DNA from: Bacteroidota bacterium
GTDB taxonomy: Bacteria; Bacteroidota; Bacteroidia; Bacteroidales; B39-G9
DNA: 13,924 nucleotides
NCBI GenBank assembly: GCA_030592465.1
Contig: JAUVJB010000053.1
Location: forward strand, 1-13,924
Reading direction: 5' to 3'
This document shows positions 6,405 through 13,872 of this stretch, piece after piece (positions within the stretch are counted from its first letter, which is position 1; each line of letters opens with the position of its first letter). The translations under genes and the position numbers were made by a program. Under the pieces are notes generated by a model that searched no databases, was not told where the DNA came from, and was given only the letters and a program-made list of their open reading frames with translations.

Positions 6405-9400
6405 TTAAAAAACAATTAAATATATTATAATTATATATGCAATAATATGTATTGCATACGATTGCCCATTGCCGGAATAAATTCTTCTGAAATAATTTGC
6501 AGTATCATGAAGTATATCTGACATCCAGTTCCAAAATCCTGTAACACCGGGCATCATAAAAAATCCCAAAGCTTTGTTATAACCCGAAAACATATTATAT
6601 GACATATGTGTTGTTTCCGGTCTGAATGGTTTTTCACCTGCATAAACCATATTAAATTGTTTGACTTTTTTAGATTTAGAATTTAAAATTAAAAGCCATC
6701 CAAATAACAAGGTAAACATAACACCAACAATAATCATTACCCAATATCCATCCCAATAACCTAATCCTGTGCTTGCCATTGTACCGTTCCAATTAAGTGC
6801 TCCTGACGGGAAGTAAGCAAGTAAATAATTTCCTATTGGTTTTAGAATAAAATCAGGTCTTGCTGAAATTATCATTATCGCAATAATTAAAATATAAATA
6901 GGAATTAAAAGACATAAAGGAAGTTCTTTTACATTTCTGTGTTCATCTTTAAGTTGTCCGAGAAAAACAGAATATATTAACCTAAAAAGATATAAGAACG
7001 CTACAATTCCTGAAAATAAAACTACAATTCCTTGAAAATATAATCCTTGCGAAATAATCGCATTATAAAAAAGCCATTTACCTGCAAATCCAACTAATGG
7101 AGGTATACCTGATAATGTGATAATTGCTATTAATACTGCAATAAATGAAAATGGCATTTTTTTAATCAAGCCTCCCATTCTATACATATATGGGGTGCCT
7201 AATTTTAAAGCTATACCACCTATGGTTAAAAACAAAACTCCTTTGTATAGAAAATGAGTAGCAGTATAGAATATACCTGCCATCCATCCTAAATGAGACA
7301 TAAGAGCAAGTCCGAAAACTATATACCCTAACTGCCCAATACTTGACCATGCCAATAATCTTTTAGCGCTTTCTTGAAAAGAAGCTGCGATATTTCCGAT
7401 TAATGCAGATATAGCACCAATCCATCCAAGAGTATAAAGAATATATTTAGCATAAGATGCTTCTGTTCCCATTCCTAACAGGACTAAAATTATTCCGAAC
7501 ACGCCTGCTTTTAATAAAATTGCAGATGCCATAAAATGAATATCAACAACAGCTTCGCCATGTGCGCCCGGCAACCAAATATGCAATCCAAATGAAGCGG
7601 TTTTTGTCATAAAACCAAGCAACATCAAAGAATATGCAAGTGTTGGATAAATAGTTATTCCTGATAAAGATTGTAAATCTAAATTACCGAAACTTACAAA
7701 AGCTAATGCAAATCCAAATATAAGTGCATAAGAACCACCAAGAGAAAACATCATATAACTATAACCGTGAGGCATAGATTTTTTTCCTCTGATAAGTAAA
7801 AAGTAAGAACCAATTGTCATAAGTTCCCATGCATAAAAAATTTCGAGAAGATTATCAGCTTTAAGAAGCATGGCTAATCCGGCAAACATAGCTAAGGTAA
7901 CAACATGAAAACCACTTCGTTTTCCTTTACTATAAAATCCAGCGAATAACGCTAACACGGCACCACCCAAGAATATTGCTGCAAAAATTTGTCGTAATAA
8001 ATCACCATCAAATTCTGGAAAAATTACAGCAATATATAATATAACACCTGTTAAGGATATTGAATTTTTAACCCATGCGGGTAAAAAATTTATTAAAGCA
8101 ATAAATGCAATAAAGAGTAAAGGAATATAATCTAATCCTTTGGCAGCATCAACAAACGTTCCTGAATAATAACCTAATATATATGCTGCAACACCAAAAA
8201 TTGCGGGTGGTATAATTTTATTAAGTTTCATCTTATACTCAGGTAATTCTTTATTATCTAATTTAAGTGTATATCCAAACCATCTGAATAAATAAATTCC
8301 TTCAAAAAATGAACCTACAAGAATTGCTGTCATCCAAGCAAATTGACCTGAATTTGCTAGTTGCATTACCAATTCCCATTTCCCGAAAAAAGACGGGAAC
8401 GGCGGAAATCCAAGCAACAAGAAAACAGCTGTTCCAAATAATGCTACTAATAAAGGTTTCTTGCGAAGATTTGACCAATTTTTAATATTTTCAGCTTTAA
8501 CAATACCTGATATCCAGAATAATATTGCTTTTGCTAAATAATGGCTAATTAAAAGAGTAACCGCAATAAATTCAAATTTATCTCCGAGATAAGGACTTAA
8601 GCCTAACACTGTTATTAATAAACCAATTTGTCCTATTGATGAGTAACCAAGCAATCGTTTTGAATTAGTTTGCTTAAGTCCAAAAAGATTTGAAGCTATA
8701 AAAGTAATTATTCCTAAAACAGCAATAACAGGATACCATGATTCGCCCGCAATAGCAAATAATTTATATAAAACATACAAAGATGCAGAAGCACTTGCAG
8801 CAGAAATCATAGCACCAATGCCTGAATCAGCTCCCTGATAAACATCAAGAGCCCAACCATTAGCAGGGAAAGGTTTTAATTCAAGAACAATTGCTATAAG
8901 AATTAAAAATATTGCTATTGCGCCACCTTTCAAAATGCCAATATTTGCTTCAATAAGTCCATCAATATTTAATGTCCCTGAATAATTATATGCAAAAATA
9001 ATTCCGATAAGTAATATACTGGAAATAATTCCGGTTGCTATCATATACTTAAAACCTGCAGATGTAGATTTTAATCCTTGCTCAAGAATAATAAGCCCTG
9101 CTGTAGCCACACTTGCTATTTCAAGAAAAACATATAAGTTAAATATATCTCGTGTCATTACCATAACATTCAATGCCATAGCAAAACCGAGAAACACAGA
9201 CATTGCATTTGTTCCTTGTTTCTTTAAATTATTATACAGATATATTGCTCCTAATAATGTAGCTATATTTATAATTAATGTAAAGAAAGCTTCGTTTAAT
9301 CCCATTAATAAATTAATAGAAAACGGCGGTTTAAATCCTGCGGTATAGATATATACAGGACTTTGAGTTGAAGTCATAAATGAGATAAACCACTGAGCAG

Positions 9401-9530
9401 AAACGAAACTCATGCAGGCAAGTGCAATAAGCATAAACATTCCACCAATATTTTTGTTGCTTTTCCCTAAAACCCCAATTAAAAAAGCTATTCCAAGTGG
9501 AATTGTAATAATATAAATAGGTGCTACCAT
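6405..9530 (-). CDS. Fused double ion-pump subunit MbxH-MbxH' with lateral-helix tail (1041 aa)
   Basis: One continuous protein contains two MrpD/NuoN/NuoL-type pump units. In unit 1 (about 1-480) the channel residues are Glu137 (FLEIAS), Lys219 (LELKPFPANGW), Lys256, Lys334 (SHYLAK) and Lys384 (FFGKWEL). In unit 2 (about 490-890) they are Glu569 (AWELMT), Lys643 (MTKTASFGLHIWLPGAH), Lys674, Lys763 (THFLYKG) and Lys818 (FAGKWLF). Both units therefore look pump-competent. A tail (about 925-1041) has a membrane helix, a GEKPFRPETTHMSYNMF segment (965-981), an amphipathic stretch and a final membrane helix, resembling MbhI and the NuoL lateral helix. Archaeal MBS has H and H' as separate genes. 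The start overlaps the MrpC-like stop by 7 bp. No frameshift signs are seen between the units. Confidence 0.93.
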   Translation of the reverse strand: MVAPIYIITIPLGIAFLIGVLGKSNKNIGGMFMLIALACMSFVSAQWFISFMTSTQSPVYIYTAGFKPPFSINLLMGLNEAFFTLIINIATLLGAIYLYNNLKKQGTNAMSVFLGFAMALNVMVMTRDIFNLYVFLEIASVATAGLIILEQGLKSTSAGFKYMIATGIISSILLIGIIFAYNYSGTLNIDGLIEANIGILKGGAIAIFLILIAIVLELKPFPANGWALDVYQGADSGIGAMISAASASASLYVLYKLFAIAGESWYPVIAVLGIITFIASNLFGLKQTNSKRLLGYSSIGQIGLLITVLGLSPYLGDKFEFIAVTLLISHYLAKAILFWISGIVKAENIKNWSNLRKKPLLVALFGTAVFLLLGFPPFPSFFGKWELVMQLANSGQFAWMTAILVGSFFEGIYLFRWFGYTLKLDNKELPEYKMKLNKIIPPAIFGVAAYILGYYSGTFVDAAKGLDYIPLLFIAFIALINFLPAWVKNSISLTGVILYIAVIFPEFDGDLLRQIFAAIFLGGAVLALFAGFYSKGKRSGFHVVTLAMFAGLAMLLKADNLLEIFYAWELMTIGSYFLLIRGKKSMPHGYSYMMFSLGGSYALIFGFALAFVSFGNLDLQSLSGITIYPTLAYSLMLLGFMTKTASFGLHIWLPGAHGEAVVDIHFMASAILLKAGVFGIILVLLGMGTEASYAKYILYTLGWIGAISALIGNIAASFQESAKRLLAWSSIGQLGYIVFGLALMSHLGWMAGIFYTATHFLYKGVLFLTIGGIALKLGTPYMYRMGGLIKKMPFSFIAVLIAIITLSGIPPLVGFAGKWLFYNAIISQGLYFQGIVVLFSGIVAFLYLFRLIYSVFLGQLKDEHRNVKELPLCLLIPIYILIIAIMIISARPDFILKPIGNYLLAYFPSGALNWNGTMASTGLGYWDGYWVMIIVGVMFTLLFGWLLILNSKSKKVKQFNMVYAGEKPFRPETTHMSYNMFSGYNKALGFFMMPGVTGFWNWMSDILHDTANYFRRIYSGNGQSYAIHIIAYIIIIYLIVF

Positions 9531-9880
9531 TTTAAATCTTTAAACTTATTAATTTCTAATGTGTTTTTATATTTATGAAGTTTTAATGCATAAGCAAGCA
9601 TTAAAGCTGTAACTCCCAGACTAATAACAATTGATGTTAAGACAAGAGCTTGTGGTATTGGGTCAACAATTTTTGTAACTGCATCTTTCACAGGAACGGC
9701 TTTGTCAAGTATTGGTGCTGTTCTGCCACTAATGTAACCTATGCTAATAATGATTATATTAATAGCTGTATCAAAAATTGTAAAACCAATTATTATTTTT
9801 ATAATATTTTTCTGCGACAAAATGCCCCAAAGCCCAATCATGAGCATTATAAAGCCGGTTATTAAACTAATATATTCCAT
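9524..9880 (-). CDS. mbxG: MrpC/NuoK-like membrane subunit (MbxG, 118 aa)
   Basis: A three-helix membrane protein homologous to Mrp antiporter subunit C and complex I NuoK. The diagnostic motif DPIPQALVLTSIVIS spans 73-87, followed by a third membrane segment (88-101) and a short polar tail. In Mrp and Mbh/Mbs complexes this subunit packs beside the D-type pump and helps relay ions. The gene lies 12 bp after the MbhE/F-like gene, and its stop overlaps the start of the double-pump gene as ATGGTAG, which suggests coupled translation. Confidence 0.93.
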   Translation of the reverse strand: MEYISLITGFIMLMIGLWGILSQKNIIKIIIGFTIFDTAINIIIISIGYISGRTAPILDKAVPVKDAVTKIVDPIPQALVLTSIVISLGVTALMLAYALKLHKYKNTLEINKFKDLKW

Positions 9881-9892
9881 AAATGATTAATT

Positions 9893-10597
9893 TTATTCGG
9901 TTTCTTTTTGTGTTTCTTTAAGATTACCAACAATATTTGTTAATTCCGAACCAACTTTTAATCCAATAAAAGTATAAATTAATGGTATTAAGCCGGCACT
10001 AAAAATATTGCCAAATTGTCCAAGTGGCAACACTCTATTATCAAGAAATCCGTATGCAAAATAAATACCGAGAAGACCAAGAATTACATAAGTAAATCCA
10101 GAAATTGATTCAATGCCTGAAAACAATGAATGTTTAACATTTTTTTCGGGATTAGCCAGTAACAGAAGAACCATGCCTGAAGCCATTATTGCACCTCCCT
10201 GAAATCCTCCGCCGGGCGTAAGGTGTCCGTTAGCAAACACATAAACACCAAGTAAAAATATTAACGGGACTAAAATTTTAGAAGCAGTCTCAAGTATTTC
10301 ACTTGTTTTTCGTAAATCTCTCTTTTTTTGTTTATCAGATTCCTTAATTTTTAAAAAAAATCCAATGATTGATGCTGCGAGAAATAAAATAGTTACTTCT
10401 CCAAGAGTATCAAACCCACGATAAGTAACAACAATTGAAGTAACAAGATTTTGTGCACCTAATTCTTGTGGTTCATTTTCAGCATAATACGTTGATAAAT
10501 CGTTTAATTTATCCTGACCTTTAAAATTTTGATAAAGATTAATAAATATTACCGAGAATGAGGCAATCAGTATGAATATTAAAAATTTTCTAACCAT
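9893..10597 (-). CDS. mbxF: MbhE-MbhF (MrpA C-terminal + MrpB) fusion subunit (MbxF, 234 aa)
   Basis: The N-terminal part (about 1-85) matches the MbhE-type piece of MrpA: two membrane helices around GAQNLVTSIVVTYRGFDTLGE (47-67). The C-terminal part (about 104-226) is MrpB-like, with LVPLIFLLGVYVFANGHLTP (109-128) followed by GGGFQGGAIMASG (129-141). A charged linker (about 84-105) joins them. In Mbh these are two genes. My recollection is that Mbx clusters lack a separate E gene, which this fusion would explain. The protein forms part of the Mrp-like ion-translocating membrane arm. The start overlaps the DUF4040 gene by 8 bp (ATGGTTAG). Confidence 0.9.
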   Translation of the reverse strand: MVRKFLIFILIASFSVIFINLYQNFKGQDKLNDLSTYYAENEPQELGAQNLVTSIVVTYRGFDTLGEVTILFLAASIIGFFLKIKESDKQKKRDLRKTSEILETASKILVPLIFLLGVYVFANGHLTPGGGFQGGAIMASGMVLLLLANPEKNVKHSLFSGIESISGFTYVILGLLGIYFAYGFLDNRVLPLGQFGNIFSAGLIPLIYTFIGLKVGSELTNIVGNLKETQKETE

Positions 10598-10838
10598 TGC
10601 TTTCCTTTCTAATTTTATTTAAGACATAGAAAAATATAATTGTAGTTAATCCACTACCGATTGCAGCCTCAGTCATTGCAACATCAGGTGCTGCAAGCAA
10701 CAGAAATATTATTGAGGCAAACAGGCTGACAACCCCTGATGCAATAATTGCAATAACCAATTTTTTATGAATAACAGCAATCACTGCCATTACTAAAATT
10801 GCTATGCAAAGAAAAACAGCTGTAATATTTAAAATCAT
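10590..10838 (-). CDS. mbxD: DUF4040 / MbhD-like membrane subunit (MbxD, 82 aa)
   Basis: A small membrane protein corresponding to the MbhD-type piece of MrpA and related to complex I NuoJ. The hallmark is APDVAMTEAAIGSG (50-63), followed by a membrane segment (about 64-74). Helix 1 spans roughly 3-23 and helix 2 roughly 28-48. The acidic Asp52 and Glu57 are candidates for the ion path. The gene overlaps the MrpG-like gene by 4 bp and the next gene by 8 bp, so it lies inside a tightly coupled translational series. Confidence 0.92.
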   Translation of the reverse strand: MILNITAVFLCIAILVMAVIAVIHKKLVIAIIASGVVSLFASIIFLLLAAPDVAMTEAAIGSGLTTIIFFYVLNKIRKESNG

Positions 10839-11215
10839 TGTTTATCTGTTTTATTGTTTATTTTCTTATCTGAAACATCTACTTTAATAGTCTCTTCCTT
10901 TTTTAATTTGTCAATGACGGTTTTTTTATAAAGCGGAATGTTTATAAAATGAGCAGCTCGTGCCAACACATTAGACGAAATAGGATTAGTAAGTAAAACA
11001 AATAAAATTAATAATATAAGTTTACCTGACCAATCGGGATTAATTAAAGCAATACCAAGCAAAGTAAGAATAGTTCCTAATGTAGAAGCTTTTGTTCCAG
11101 CTTGTATTCTGTTATAACTATCGGGCATTCTAATAAGCCCCAATGAGCCTAAAAACAAAAATATTGAACCTATTAATGTAATTATTGCTCCTATTATTTG
11201 CAATGTTCCATCCAT
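10835..11215 (-). CDS. mbxC: MrpG-like membrane subunit (MbxC, 126 aa)
   Basis: Homologue of the monovalent cation/H+ antiporter subunit G. It has three membrane segments, and the conserved loop GLIRMPDSYNRIQAGTKAST runs through 26-45. LTNPISSNVLARAAH (75-89) follows in the third helix region. The last 30 residues are polar and lysine-rich, probably a cytoplasmic tail. It starts 2 bp after the MrpF-like stop, with an AAAGGGG segment upstream that may act as a ribosome-binding site. It is a structural part of the membrane arm. Confidence 0.92.
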   Translation of the reverse strand: MDGTLQIIGAIITLIGSIFLFLGSLGLIRMPDSYNRIQAGTKASTLGTILTLLGIALINPDWSGKLILLILFVLLTNPISSNVLARAAHFINIPLYKKTVIDKLKKEETIKVDVSDKKINNKTDKQ

Positions 11216-11217
11216 AA

Positions 11218-11478
11218 TTACAGTCCCCTTTCTAAATAGCGTGCAACAATTAAAACTCCAATAAAACTTAAAAGTCCATAAACTAGAGCAACATCAATAT
11301 AAATAAATCTGTTTGTGAAAAATGCAATTAATGCAATTAACCCAAGAGAGCTAACAGTCATCACGTCAAAAGAAATAACTCTATCGACTGATAAAGGGCC
11401 TTTAATAAATCTTATCATTGAAAGAGTTATACTCAATAGTATAAAACCCAATGCTATATACAATAATATATTAACCAT
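11218..11478 (-). CDS. mbxB: MrpF-like membrane subunit (MbxB, 86 aa)
   Basis: Homologue of Mrp antiporter subunit F, with three membrane helices. The family signature RFIKGPLSVDRVISFD runs from 23 to 38, and a conserved acidic residue is seen in the third helix region (Asp62 in YIDVALVYG). Asp32 and Asp62 are candidates for the ion path. The start codon overlaps the MrpE stop (ATGGTTAA, 8 bp). Unlike most genes here it has a clear Shine-Dalgarno (TTGGAGGT) inside the end of the previous gene, which supports this start. Confidence 0.92.
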   Translation of the reverse strand: MVNILLYIALGFILLSITLSMIRFIKGPLSVDRVISFDVMTVSSLGLIALIAFFTNRFIYIDVALVYGLLSFIGVLIVARYLERGL

Positions 11479-11965
11479 AAATAACCTCCAAATACTTTTC
11501 GAATCTACTTACTATCTGATGAGTATCTTCATCAATGTTTGTACTCAATACATCAATCCAATGTATATACATAATATCATCTTTGATATCTATTGTTAAT
11601 GTCCCAGGTGTAAGGGTAATTGAATTAGCTAACATCAGCCTTCCAATTTTCGACTTTAGTTTAGTTTTTACTGTAACAATTCCGGGATTAATCGGTAATG
11701 ATGGTGTTACTACTCTTCGAGCAACATCAAAATTCGATTTTATTAATGCACCACTAAAAACAAACACATATATTATTGCATAAAAAAATGCTTTTGGTGT
11801 TAATTTAATTTCACTAAAAACATTACAATTTCGACAAAACACTAATGTTATTATTAATGAAACCACGACACCAACACTTAAAATATGTATTTCGAATGAT
11901 GAATTAAGCAGCAACCAAACAGCTAACAAAACCAAAAATAAAATAATATGATTCTTAATTTTCAT
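11471..11965 (-). CDS. mbxA: MrpE-like membrane subunit, first gene of the mbx operon (MbxA, 164 aa)
   Basis: Homologue of Mrp antiporter subunit E. Hydrophobic segments lie at about 7-20, 28-44 and 60-76. The family motif LANSITLTPGT (112-122) sits in the cytoplasmic C-terminal domain, which ends in a helix. It is the first gene of the operon: a 542-bp noncoding region precedes it and every following gene runs the same way with short gaps or overlaps up to the NuoB-like gene. The start has no Shine-Dalgarno, only A/T-rich sequence. Its length is normal for the family. Confidence 0.92.
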   Translation of the reverse strand: MKIKNHIILFLVLLAVWLLLNSSFEIHILSVGVVVSLIITLVFCRNCNVFSEIKLTPKAFFYAIIYVFVFSGALIKSNFDVARRVVTPSLPINPGIVTVKTKLKSKIGRLMLANSITLTPGTLTIDIKDDIMYIHWIDVLSTNIDEDTHQIVSRFEKYLEVIYG

Positions 11966-11990
11966 TTTAAAATAATTAATTATTTACTAC

Positions 11991-12006
11991 TGTTAATTAA
12001 TTAACA
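11991..12006. promoter_or_regulatory. Perfect 16-bp palindrome, candidate operator
   Basis: TGTTAATTAATTAACA reads the same on both strands. It lies 25 bp before the first start codon of the mbx operon and just downstream of the predicted -7 element, so it would overlap or follow the transcription start. This position and the 8+8 symmetry suit a dimeric repressor. In such A/T-rich DNA a chance palindrome is possible, so the regulatory role is an inference. Confidence 0.4.
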
Positions 12007-12014
12007 ATTGAGTG

Positions 12015-12022
12015 CAAATATA
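12015..12022 (-). promoter_or_regulatory. Bacteroidota-type -7 element (TATATTTG) for the mbx operon
   Basis: On the minus strand, 12022-12015 reads TATATTTG and fits the TAnnTTTG -7 consensus of the Bacteroidota primary sigma factor. It would start transcription about 40-45 nt before the MrpE-like start codon. No TTTG was found at the -33 spacing, where the A/T repeat lies instead. The match is short and the region A/T-rich, so the call is tentative. Confidence 0.35.
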
Positions 12023-12080
12023 TATATTAAAATATAATTATATATATATTAAAATATAATTATATATATATTTTAATATA
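12018..12080. repeat. 22-bp-period A/T repeat ending in an inverted copy
   Basis: TTAAAATATAATTA occurs at 12027-12040 and again at 12049-12062, exactly 22 bp apart and embedded in alternating TA. An inverted copy follows: TATATTTTAATATA (12067-12080) is the reverse complement of TATATTAAAATATA at 12045-12058 and 12023-12036, so a 14-bp all-A/T hairpin with an 8-nt loop can form. It occupies the -33 and upstream region of the predicted mbx promoter and may act as bent or UP-like DNA. Confidence 0.6.
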
Positions 12081-12461
12081 AATTTATGTTTATAATTATA
12101 TGTATTGAACTAAATAATTGTTTTTAAACAAGTTGATAAATAAATTTTTATATCTGATAAAATTGTCCAAATAATTTTTTTAACCCGAAAAATTAACTTT
12201 GTTGAGGGCTTCGCCGTTCATAATTTTTCTGACGATTAAGTAATACCAACAAATTTATAACAGGATTAAGAAGTAAAAAGTGTAAACTTTTTTCAGGACG
12301 AGACAATATTATCTGATATTTTCCAATTTGATACATGTGTTCAGCACGAAAAGTCAAAAAAGCCGTCATTATACCTAACTTTTTAAAGTGTTCCTTTAAA
12401 GTTCAGAAATCTGTATTAATCAAATATGTTGTAACAAAAAAGGTGAAATTTTTTGGCATAA

Positions 12462-12489
12462 AAAAAGGTCTGATTTTTCAGACCTTTTT
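12462..12489 (-). terminator. Intrinsic terminator of the flavoprotein gene
   Basis: A perfect 12-bp stem, AAAAAGGTCTGA/TCAGACCTTTTT, closes a 4-nt loop 18 nt past the stop codon at 12508. On the minus strand it runs into a stretch of T. The G/C-containing core GGTCTGA/TCAGACC gives it stability. It separates transcription of the flavoprotein gene from the mbx operon. The stem also has A and T runs on both sides, so it could work in both directions, but no plus-strand gene needs it. Confidence 0.88.
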
Positions 12490-12507
12490 AAATATTAAAA
12501 ACAAGTA

Positions 12508-13872
12508 TTATTTATTCAAAGTTCTTATTTTTGAAATAGCAACTTCTGCTGCTTTAATAATTACAGGTTTAGTTGGCGCATTAGTAAGTAAAGGATGAGT
12601 ACCTACTTGTAACGACATAAGTTCATATACTGTAACTCCTTTTTGAATAGCAAGTCCAACAGTATTAATCATTTCACCCGAAGATTTTCCGCCCCATACT
12701 TCACCTCCTAAGATAGTTCCATCTGAAGGAGAAACATATAATTTTGCTGTTAATGGAGATGTACCTTCTAAAGTTCCCGGGTGTCGGTCAACATCACTAA
12801 ACTTAGCTGTAATAAACTCAATATTAGCAAATGGTGCATTTTTTTCATTTAATCCGGCAGCTGCCATTGCTACTCCGTTAATCTCTGTAGAGAAAACGCC
12901 AATTGTTCCTGAAAAACTATTTTTAATTTTTATTCCAAATAAATTGTAGCCTAAAACACGAGCCTCTGCAGTAGCTGTAGATGCCAACATGATATAATCA
13001 CATCTTCCGGTTAAGAAACCTAATGTTTGAGAGCAATCTCCAACAGCACAAATGTATTTTTCTGATGAGCGCCCATAATTATCAACAACAATAGCTCCAA
13101 CTTTATTTATTTGTAATCCCGCTTTTTTAGCAATTTCTGTATTTGGTTTATAACCGATAGCAAAAATTACAGCATCTGCTTTAATATTATTTCCCCCTTT
13201 TAATTGAACACCTGTAACAATGCCATTCTCTCCTAATACTTTTTCTACCAAAGTTGATGTATGAACGTCAACATTTGACTTTTTAAGTTGTTCTGTTGCT
13301 ATTTCGCTTAATTCACCTGAAAATGCTTTTGAAAAGCAAAGGTCTTCACTTTCAACAAGACTTACTTTTTTGTCAGAATGCATTGCTAATTGTTCCGCTA
13401 CTTCTGCACCGATAAATCCACCTCCTACAATTATAATATTTTTTTTGTCTTGTAATTCATTAAATAAGTTATTAATATAATTATAACTTTTTTTGATGTA
13501 AAATACATTTTTCAGTTCAAATCCGGGGATAAAACTTGCAATTACAGGTTTTGAACCGGTTGCAAATACAAGTTTATCAAATGAAAAATCAGCTCCTGAT
13601 TTTACTTTAAGGGTTTTGTCTTTAATATTAACATCAACAACAGGGTCGGTAACAACATCACCACCTAAATCAATAAATGGTTTTGGTCCCATTGCATCTT
13701 TATCAACAGAATTTAGTTTATAAAAAATATAAGGAATACCACATGGCACTAAACCTTTTTCTTCTTCGCGAATTATTAATACTGATTTGCCGGGATATTG
13801 TTTTTTTGCTGTAACTCCGGTGATTATCCCTGCCGGACCTGCCCCAATAATTATTACATCGTAATTTTTCAT
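12508..13872 (-). CDS. CoA-disulfide reductase / NAD(P)H:sulfur oxidoreductase-like flavoprotein (454 aa)
   Basis: A soluble FAD- and NAD(P)H-binding enzyme of the single-cysteine disulfide reductase family (CoADR, NADH oxidase, NSR). The FAD motif GAGPAG is at 10-15. A lone redox cysteine, Cys44, is in VPCGIPYIF (42-50). The nucleotide motif is VGGGFIGAEVAEQL (149-162), with Glu174 after the second strand, which favours NADH. The second FAD motif AVGDC is at 276-280. The C-terminal dimer domain includes GTHPLLTNAPT (424-434). No rhodanese domain is attached. Relatives reduce CoA disulfides, polysulfide/S0 in a CoA-dependent way, or O2. The position beside a sulfane-reductase-type complex suggests sulfur or disulfide reduction, but the exact substrate cannot be read from sequence. 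It has its own terminator, so it is a separate unit. The start has no Shine-Dalgarno. Confidence 0.88.
   Translation of the reverse strand: MKNYDVIIIGAGPAGIITGVTAKKQYPGKSVLIIREEEKGLVPCGIPYIFYKLNSVDKDAMGPKPFIDLGGDVVTDPVVDVNIKDKTLKVKSGADFSFDKLVFATGSKPVIASFIPGFELKNVFYIKKSYNYINNLFNELQDKKNIIIVGGGFIGAEVAEQLAMHSDKKVSLVESEDLCFSKAFSGELSEIATEQLKKSNVDVHTSTLVEKVLGENGIVTGVQLKGGNNIKADAVIFAIGYKPNTEIAKKAGLQINKVGAIVVDNYGRSSEKYICAVGDCSQTLGFLTGRCDYIMLASTATAEARVLGYNLFGIKIKNSFSGTIGVFSTEINGVAMAAAGLNEKNAPFANIEFITAKFSDVDRHPGTLEGTSPLTAKLYVSPSDGTILGGEVWGGKSSGEMINTVGLAIQKGVTVYELMSLQVGTHPLLTNAPTKPVIIKAAEVAISKIRTLNK

Larger units (their letters stand above)
11966..12461. other. Long noncoding, A/T-rich region upstream of the mbx operon
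   Basis: About 500 bp without a credible gene. The operon-proximal part (11991-12080) holds a palindrome, a promoter-like element and A/T repeats, each listed separately. The distal part contains short repeated words, for example TATCTGATA near 12151 and 12312, and a TTTAAAG doublet near 12380-12400. No tRNA, riboswitch or transposase remnant was recognised. A small ORF on the plus strand at 12335-12598 crosses the terminator and the end of the flavoprotein gene and is judged spurious. Confidence 0.6.

Noticed and set aside
2908..9530. A canonical respiratory complex I (nuo) operon
   Set aside because: There are Mrp-type E, F, G, B and C subunits, no NuoE/F/G, and a three-Cys NuoB-like subunit. 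NuoJ/K/L/M/N genes in the usual order are absent.
12018..12080. CRISPR-like or replication-origin iteron repeats
   Set aside because: There are only two direct copies and one inverted copy, without spacers, and no cas, rep or DnaA-box context. Composition is pure A/T.
12335..12598. 87-codon open frame on the plus strand across the upstream gap
   Set aside because: It runs through the intrinsic terminator and into the 3' end of the flavoprotein gene. Its last third is just the complement of that conserved coding sequence, and no ribosome-binding site is visible.
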